Positions 57,985-64,000 of a stretch of 64,000 nt of DNA are shown piece after piece. A program made the position numbers and the translations under genes. Below the pieces are notes generated by a model that ran no database searches, had not been told where the DNA came from, and worked only from the letters and a program-made list of their open reading frames with translations. Positions within the stretch are counted from its first letter, which is position 1. The number at the start of each line of letters is the position of its first letter. This stretch comes from Cristatella mucedo (lineage: Eukaryota > Bryozoa > Phylactolaemata > Cristatellidae), in contig WPIO01000003.1 of assembly GCA_009760855.2 (NCBI GenBank), positions 1,758,501 to 1,822,500 on the forward strand, written 5' to 3'.

Positions 57985-60039
57985 TGCTCTCTACATGTCA
58001 TCTCTGCAAACGACACCGTACAAATACAATATGGACTCTAAAAAGCCATCTGCATTAAAACCCTTTCTGTATGCAGTTAATAGCAACATGCTTGGCTGTA
58101 GCACGGCAGGCTTGTTCGTGGCAAACCACTCCACTTGAGTATTCAACGTGAGGGCAGCATCACGAAGCCCACGAGATGGCACTGCTGAGTATCTTTCTCT
58201 TATGGCTTCATGTCATCGAAGAAAATGAATATCTATCAACTGTGCTGTGGGGGATTTAGATATTTCCGGTTTGCTCTTGACTACAGACTAGCTTAAGGCA
58301 TGCCACAAATCGATTGACAGGCAAGACATTACAAATGACAAAATGACTGAACTACTGTGCTTACAAATCACGACCCAAATGGTGAGTCCAAGTCCTACAA
58401 CAGGCAATCCATTAATGCCCACTAAAAGCCGGTGATAGCAATTAAGGCTAGTCTGCTGCTAGATAAATGAGGCTGATTAAATGTAACTGCATCAGCTTAC
58501 TGTAGGAGGTTGAATAGCTATCGAGGTTGAATCAGCTGATCCTCCTTTACCACTGAAGTAACCTCTTAGAAGAGAGGTCACACAAAATTCAAACGGAGTG
58601 CTCTTGAGTGCCAAATGGTTACACAGTAATTGCACAGTGACATTGTCACATTGACAAAACAAACAACTCCTAATGTGTCAAAAGAGAATCAACTCTCACA
58701 AGTTTAAGCTCCGGCGAGCTTCAGTGCTGTACATGTAACGCCAGCAGCAGGTCGATAAATAGTGGACAACTAAAATGTTGAATCGCATTACCCTACCAGG
58801 ACAAATCCAGTGCCCAAAACCTGGTTCATATTTGTCAACGAGCTCTCTGAAAAGTGCCTTAGCACACGCCGAACAGCACAGCATGTACAATGGAAAAAGA
58901 GCCCACCCCGACGGCACACATATTAAGCCTTTTTGAGGCTCCAGGCCACGACGCAACCGGCCATTGCTGCACAGACCGTAGATATGACCAAGGAAGAAAG
59001 GCCCAGCGCGCTGGATTGCGCTAGATATGGCAGAAAGCTCTTGTCACTTGGAAAAAGAGGCCAACGCTTACGCAACAAGCCGCTCGTGGAGCGCGCTGTG
59101 CTCATGCAAATTTTCAATCTCGACCAGGAGACGACGTATGACACGTTCGAACCCCCTCGGCACATGCCGAGTCTCGAGCCTCGTTCTGGGCTCCAGCAGC
59201 TCCTCCTCCTCCAGAGGATGGATGGATGGACCGTCGAGGATGAAAGGAGCAGAATCTTACGATTAAACTTTGCAAGTCCGAGTGCTAGCGAGCTCTCACC
59301 AAATAAGTACGGCAGACTCGAGAAGTGGCTGGGCGGTGACAGGTGTGAACGCCAAGATCGCGGTTCAGCTTGAGCCGACGGCTACTGGCTGCACTGGACG
59401 CACGGGAAGCCTTACGCAGACGCATTTTTGAGGCAGAAAAATCTCGGCGAAGGCACGAACGAGAGAGTCAATAAAGAACGAGCATTGGTGGGTAAGAAAA
59501 GGGTGGTATACACAATCAATAATGCATTTAGCACCCGGTTGTACAAGAAAACGTGCACACCAAGAAGCATATTGAATAAGATCACCTGGAAACGAGGAAA
59601 TAAGGGAAACCTACCACCCAATCGAGCAGGGGAATCAAACTACCGCACAAGATAAAAGTTACCGCTGAATACCGAAGCGAGCGGCCGAACGCCGTGTGGC
59701 AATACACGCAATTGCACGATCGAAGTTGGCTCTGCTGCTGACAAAGCATACTACGAAAGGTGTTCTTTACGATAAGTAAGACAGAAAAGAACACGCGAGC
59801 GCCAGTCACGCCCATTCCTTACCCATCGCTTCGCACTCGGCCATAACACACTTCGTGGAGTATAACTTCACTTCAGCGTCGAGGTATTTCGGTAACTGCT
59901 CTCCTATATTGACTTTGCATTGCAGAGCCGCCTTGCAGAACGTCCCATCTATTAATACGCGATAAGGAGGCTCCACACCAAAATTGGCTTTGTAAAACGC
60001 GATATGACGCCGAATGGTCTTCAAACGCTTACCCCGCAT
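56723..60039 (-). CDS. UTP23: rRNA-processing PIN-domain protein UTP23
   Basis: Exon 1 (60039-59823) encodes 72 residues starting MRGKRLKTIRRHIAFYKANF, with the PIN core PPYRVLIDGTFCKAAL and EQLPKYLDAEVKLYSTKCVM. Its donor is ATGG|GTAAGG, phase 1. The last exon (57132-56723, TAA) follows CACGGCAG| and carries SFVRLQDKELSERV, AGVPLLFIDFNAITLEAPS, NKLKIQTFG and the basic tail GPKGPNPLSCKKSKKK, the family's C-terminal signature. A middle exon near 57752-57661 probably supplies EMLGVRHAAFCRLHPECHIG and SRCAVEKLGSI, the Cys/His zinc-binding part. Its acceptor fits phase 1, but its donor is unclear. Length is about 240 residues against 249 in human. By family knowledge UTP23 is a nucleolar small-subunit processome factor binding U17/snR30, with a degenerate PIN nuclease. 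Confidence 0.85.
57942..57983. repeat. (CT)n microsatellite in UTP23 intron
   Basis: About 40 bp of CT repeats between the proposed exons 1 and 2 of UTP23. Confidence 0.95.
58395..58482 (+). repeat. SINE2 tail fragment in UTP23 intron
   Basis: CAACAGGCAATCCATTAATGCCCAC, then GGTGATAGCAATTAAGGCTAGTCTGCTGCTAGATAAATGAGGCTGATTAAATG aligns with the SINE2 body and tail. Confidence 0.65.
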
Positions 60040-60052
60040 GGTGTACGCACCA
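60029..60052. promoter_or_regulatory. Perfect palindrome over the UTP23 start codon, with overlapping uORF
   Basis: GCATGGTG-TACG-CACCATGC is a perfect 8-bp inverted repeat that includes the UTP23 ATG (60039-60037) and an upstream ATG. On the mRNA strand the upstream ATG opens a 10-codon frame (MVRTPCGVSV, stop) overlapping the true start out of frame. This could form a start-codon hairpin or reduce initiation; neither is demonstrated. Confidence 0.5.
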
Positions 60053-60417
60053 TGCCCGATTTCCGGTAAGTGGGTGTTACTTGCGAATGTTTAGCTGTAT
60101 AAATCAGGATAGTAGAGGTATGAAAATAAATACTCTCATAAATAAATTCTGAATATGTCGTAAAAAAGGAAAATAAGCTCTGCGAGGCGGTTTTGACCGT
60201 GCCTACTATGCGGCTGCGCCTACCCACTCGCTCCGCCCCGCCCACTGACCTCTGCTAGGCCTGAGATCAGCTGGGTGGGGGAGGGGGAGGGACTCACGTT
60301 CTGACCATTCTGTAGCAGCTAGCAGGATATCTTTTAGCACGAAAGGTAAAACTTCTGCTAGAGACACTGTGCACATAGCCGAAAGTTCAACATGGAAGCC
60401 AGAGACTGCAAGCCACA

Positions 60418-60545
60418 AACCTCAGTCTCTAAATTCTAAATGTTATACCCTGAAAGCATGCACACCCTAAACCCCAAGCCCCAAGTCCAAAGCATTAAAT
60501 CCTAAACTCTAAATCCCAAACCATATAATTAAAAATATCTACATT
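60418..60545 (+). repeat. Degenerate telomere-like 7-nt satellite
   Basis: Reads in approximate 7-mers: CCCTAAA CCCCAAG CCCCAAG TCCAAAG CATTAAA TCCTAAA CTCTAAA TCCCAAA. CCTAAACTCTAAATCCCAAAC (60501-60521) differs by a single base from the array upstream of MRPL1 (8528-8547). It lies about 0.38-0.5 kb upstream of the UTP23 start codon. Confidence 0.7.
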
Positions 60546-60689
60546 GTTTAATATACAAACTACAAATATGTGTGCTTATATACTGTTCATGTTAAATGAT
60601 TGTATTTGTGCTAGCATTAATAATTGCATGTATAAAGGCATATAGCTACTAGACAATTCGACAGCTAGGTTCCTCTAACGTGAGCGTGG

Positions 60690-61075
60690 AGACTGCTACA
60701 CAACTTCTCTTTGATCTGCATTGCAACCAATCAAGCTGTGCCTGCTGTTCAGTTGCTTACAACGTACGACTAACGGTCTTCTCCTGAATGCTAACTTTGG
60801 TCTAGTCTTTCTGCTAGTTCTGTTCGATCCTTCGGCAACGTTTGATACCGATGTCCAGCAAGTCACCTTGAGCACCTGCCATCTCGCCTCGGCACAACTG
60901 GCACAGCACTGCAATTATTTGCGTCTTATCTCAGTGGATGATTCATGAGCACTGATCTCAACGGGTCGTCTGCGTGGCGTCGAAATATGGGGCATGTCAA
61001 GAGACTTTTCTTGGCCCACCCTTTTCAAATCTATATTCTACCTATTGGTGATATATAATCGCCACTTGCAATTTA
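60690..61075 (+). mobile_element. LINE3 (L2-like) RT fragment, part 1
   Basis: A frame reads GLVFLLVLFDPSATFDTD, a decayed RT motif A (normally LLDLSAAFDTVDH). Downstream comes LAHPFQIYILPIGDI, the region just before motif C in L2-type elements. Part 2 lies at 61790-62640. Confidence 0.65.
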
Positions 61076-61312
61076 AGATTTTATTTTTTATGTAGTCCAC
61101 ACACGATGCAGTCTCTTCGTAAAAAAACATCCCTGCCTTCTAGCCTTCTGTTTGGTAATGGGAAGAGGTTCGTGACGGTGCCGGCCATAGATCGAGCTTT
61201 GACCGACCGAGGGAGTACATGTGCAGCGGCCAGTGTTAAGACGTCACCAACACGTGCCTCTATGCTATTGCAAGCCCATCGACGATGATCTGACGTTCGA
61301 GGTAATATTATG

Positions 61313-61442
61313 TAATTCATTTGTATAGCACCCTAAGAGAACTCAATCTCTATTCAGGTGCTTCACATAAGCCACGGGGCTCGAACCCACGACCTCGGCC
61401 AGACCTTGATCGGGCGAGCACCTTAGCCACTGGGCCAAGCCG
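61313..61442 (-). repeat. SINE1 (antisense)
   Basis: AATTCATTTGTATAGCACCC ... GGCTCGAACCCACGACCTCGG ... CCACTGGGCCAAGCC. A full copy that abuts the RING-like fragment on its right. Confidence 0.88.
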
Positions 61443-61645
61443 GATCCTGCAGCCGCTGGTCAATCCCGTCGACATCAAGTGCAGCCACATGTTCTGCACC
61501 AGGCTCTCCGCCGTCTCATTCTGCACCATCAAGAACTACCTCAACGTCCAGAAGTTGTGCACGCTCGACTAGAACAACCTGATTCCAGGTGGACCTTCTT
61601 CTGACCAGCATCATCATCTGAAGGTGCCAGCCAGATCTCCAGTCT
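61443..61645 (+). pseudogene. RING-finger (LNX-like) fragment, degraded
   Basis: Directly after the SINE1, a frame reads ILQPLVNPVDIKCSHMFCTR, then CTIKNYLNVQKLCTLD and a TAG. After a +1 shift it reads VDLLLTSIII, stop, RCQPDLQ. The order LQPL-P-x-D-x-x-C-x-H-x-F-C, then C-x-x-D-(R), then LL...CQ, is that of the LNX-type RING and following zinc-binding segment (LQPL, PCGHT(Y/F)C, CPVDRKPL in family members). The first Cys pair is missing, there may be an insertion inside the RING, and there are at least two stops. It is either a pseudogene or a damaged exon cut by the SINE1. The family assignment is tentative. Confidence 0.45.
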
Positions 61646-61789
61646 CCCCAGCATGCCGATCAGGAGGGGTGGAAATGGCTCCTTGCCCGTGCCCCCCCCC
61701 CGATGCCGAACGATTCGTGACCTTGATGCAGGAGTGAATTTTTCGAAACGTTTGATGACATATTGCTGACATTCGCACTTGCCTGGCAG

Positions 61790-62640
61790 CACAATTTAAT
61801 GACGATAAAAGTAACTTACTTGTTGGGCAAATGGGCAAACCAAATGTTATTTAGACATTGGAAAGCCTAAGCCTTAAAAAGGGTTTAGCCAGCCTCCCCA
61901 CACAATCTGAAAGTCTTGTTCAAAGTGTCCTCTCGCTGGAAATCAGCTCTACTGTCAAGTCTTTCAACTTACAGTAAACTTTCAGCCATGCAAAAGGGCA
62001 AAAATTCGAACCTGCTTACATAAGGATGCCACATAGCTTAGCTGGTCTATGTATTTGTGATTCTCTACCTTGACTTCTGTATCTTACTACTGGTAGATAT
62101 TACTGCCTCTGCAACAAGAAGATCAAGTGCAATATTATTAAGCTTACATTTGGTGCAAAACTCTGCAGCCAGGCCTGTCTTCCGTGAACGTCACGATCGC
62201 CACATTGCACTACCGCTTACCGACCTGCTCTGGCTTTCAACTCCTTTCACTAACTATATGTCTCTTCATTCTCTGGTTCCAGAGTACCTGTGCATAATAG
62301 TTCCTGCTCAGACTTTGCATCATTTACCACTAGCTCTCGTCTAACTAATATTAAATCCTTTGGAGACGATACCTTCAGTTAAGTTAGTATGCCCTCAAAG
62401 CCTGGAACCCACACCCAAATCCCTTCGCGACTTCTGATTTTCCATTCACAAAGAAGCTACAACCCACCTGCTCCTCATAGCATTTGCTAGATCAATATGA
62501 ATTGTCGCTAGTGTGCTTTTGCAAGCTGACACTGTGCGTTTACTTCTCTTTGGCCCATACAGTGGTCTTATTACTATTATTCGTGTAATTATGCACCTAA
62601 AGCCTAGAGTTCTCTGCCGACTGCCATTCCCTGATTTGAA
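61790..62640 (+). mobile_element. LINE3 (L2-like) RT fragment, part 2
   Basis: Degenerate frames resemble the LINE1 RT C-terminus: NDDKSNLLVG-like, a broken LDFC segment (YLDFCILLLV), LVQNSAARPVFRERHDRHIALPL, TDLLWLS and HSLVPEYL at 62057-62344. It ends without a clear tail. Confidence 0.65.
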
Positions 62641-62974
62641 GCAAAGCAAAAGCCCACCTGTCCAAAAAGCATCTACTTCGTCCGTGTGAATCGCCCTTCA
62701 TGTGCAATTGACAGCTCCAATAGTTGATGCTATCAATTATTATTATTAACAATTATTAGTTGGTATGCTTCTTCATTATTAGAAGCGCAGGTACAGCAAG
62801 GCAGACTCGCAATCCAAGAGTCTCGGCAGAGCTCGATCACTACATCGCTTTACCAGCTCGTTATTTCTGTAAAGCCCTCTGCCTATAAGAGGAACCATGT
62901 GCAGAGTGCATCCTTATGGGTGGCTAATTTAATAATAGACACATTACACACGACCTCTGTACGTAACCCAGTAC

Positions 62975-63228
62975 TGCCGACTATGGCACATCCTTTTCAG
63001 CGGTCCTGAGCTGCTACTTCTATGCTACTCACTACCTCAACTGCTCTCCTGACTCAGCTATGCTTCCCACTTTCTCTTTGTTGCGTGAGACGAAGTCTGT
63101 TGGCTACCGAATGCGTACCGAAAGCCGCTTAGGCTGTGAGTGCGCTATACAAAACTCTCCTGCGTAACACCCACATGGTCTTAATGACTTTGTGGAGTTA
63201 CAGACGGAGATACATTACATTACATTAA
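62975..63228 (+). mobile_element. LINE2 3' fragment
   Basis: CTGCCGACTATGGCACATCC through TTTCTCTTTGTTGCGTGAGACGAAGTCTG to ACAGACGGAGATACATTACATTACATT. Close to the 15.1-15.3 kb copy. Confidence 0.82.
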
Positions 63229-63469
63229 AACCAGTGGAGGAGAGCTAATGAAGGATCCTGCCATGCAGTAAAAGGGCGTGAGCAAAGTTTATTCGATAAG
63301 TGATCAGCATTCAATGAGTTGTGGTAGCAGCGCTAAGTGCTTAACATGACAGTGAGCAAAATCATTGAACAGTCACAATCCGGCATCCGCAGCACGGACT
63401 AGGCACTAAACTGCCTGCGATGAAATGTCGCATGCGGAGCGAAGGTGGCACTAAAATATCAAAAGCAGC

Positions 63470-63475
63470 TTTATT
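63470..63475 (-). terminator. Poly(A) signal of the - strand gene at 63.8 kb
   Basis: AATAAA on the - strand (TTTATT on +), about 270 nt downstream of the stop codon at 63748, a typical 3' UTR length. Confidence 0.5.
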
Positions 63476-63747
63476 GTAAAGCTAAAGCATGGCTAAAACC
63501 AGTACATGCTTGAACTATCTGGTAAACAAATGGCTTTGGCATCGCTGCGCAAAAACGACAGCCAGAAGACGGATACGACAGCACTGCTCTAGGTTAAGCT
63601 GATCATGCACAGCAACAAAAGTTAGCTAGTACAGTCAGTCTTAGTATCACAAAGTTCAGCGATTGTCTTTCAAAAGAGAGACGGTGGCTCTAGTTCACGG
63701 CCAATTAATGTACAATGCAGCAGCTTCAGGAGTTGATCTTCCAATCG

Positions 63748-63837
63748 TCAGTACTCGTCCAGTTCACTACCACCACCAGGGCCACCAGTTTCGACGTCCT
63801 CGGGTGGCGCAAATCCCTCCTGCTCAACAAAATTATA
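63748..63837 (-). CDS. Terminal coding exon of an unidentified - strand gene
   Basis: After the acceptor CGTTTTCCCCCTTAACGAG| a phase-0 exon encodes YNFVEQEGFAPPEDVETGGP followed by GGGSELDEY and TGA: 29 acidic, Gly-rich residues. The pyrimidine-rich acceptor, codon-like composition, clean stop and AATAAA 270 nt downstream make a coherent 3' end. The rest of the gene lies beyond the right edge of the window. I do not recognise the family. Confidence 0.5.
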   Translation of the reverse strand, partial: YNFVEQEGFAPPEDVETGGPGGGSELDEY

Positions 63838-64000
63838 CTCGTTAAGGGGGAAAACGACCACAAGTCATTGCTCGTGATTCTGACGTCTTATTTAAAACGA
63901 GCGGAGCAGCGAAAAAATATGTCAAGTCCTGCACCTAAGCTTGTAACTAGGGATAACTCCCACGGTTGGTCCAACCATTTAGCAATATCTGTTACATGCT

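Noticed and set aside
58933-59373. 146-codon + strand frame inside the UTP23 intron
   Set aside because: Natural-looking composition but no recognised domain, no splice sites, antisense to a real gene; I could not support it.

Overview
This is a metazoan nuclear genome window. Evidence: spliced genes with GT-AG introns of 0.15-3.5 kb, long (CA)n, (GA)n and (CCG)n microsatellites, tRNA-derived SINEs and several L2/CR1-like LINE families. Nothing prokaryotic is seen: no operons, CRISPR arrays or insertion sequences. The two recognisable proteins look animal but not vertebrate. MRPL1 keeps invertebrate-style motifs such as MHRELAQPAML and CPPSTERF, so I lean to a lophotrochozoan (mollusc- or annelid-like), with low confidence. 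Two genes are firm: MRPL1 (mitochondrial ribosomal protein uL1m) on + at 8810-20551, eight exons giving 344 codons with every splice phase consistent, and UTP23 (rRNA-processing PIN-domain protein) on - at 60039-56723, with one uncertain middle exon. Layout: 1-7.5 kb is repeat-rich intergenic DNA (SINE1, LINE1, a 0.3 kb CA tract, a duplicated CCG tract). 7.5-8.3 kb is copy A of an unclassified dispersed repeat. 8.45-8.74 kb is a degenerate 7-nt telomere-like satellite just before MRPL1. 8.8-20.6 kb is MRPL1, whose introns hold LINE2, SINE2, LINE1 pieces, microsatellites and a SPIN hAT/Buster MITE at 17799-18103. 20.6-53 kb is mainly repeats and unassigned DNA with candidate exons of unidentified genes: a - strand terminal exon at 23003-23132, a - strand exon pair at 28238-28756, a + strand signal-peptide-like gene at 31173-31866, and weaker ones near 49.4-50.5 kb. 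It also holds a MADF-like pseudogene (38.5 kb) beside copy B of the unclassified repeat. 53.1-56.2 kb is the longest LINE2 copy (-), with endonuclease and RT remnants and a nested SINE1. 56.7-60.0 kb is UTP23, with a second 7-nt satellite array about 0.4 kb upstream of its start. 60.7-62.6 kb is a third L2-like LINE broken by a SINE1 and a degraded RING-finger (LNX-like) fragment. 63.75-63.84 kb is the last coding exon of another - strand gene with its poly(A) signal. MRPL1 and UTP23 both serve ribosome production (mitochondrial large subunit; nucleolar small-subunit processome), but nothing shows that they are co-regulated. The most interesting signals are the SPIN element, which belongs to a family known for horizontal transfer between phyla, and the matching period-7 telomere-like arrays upstream of both conserved genes. 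The coordinates of old repeats are approximate.
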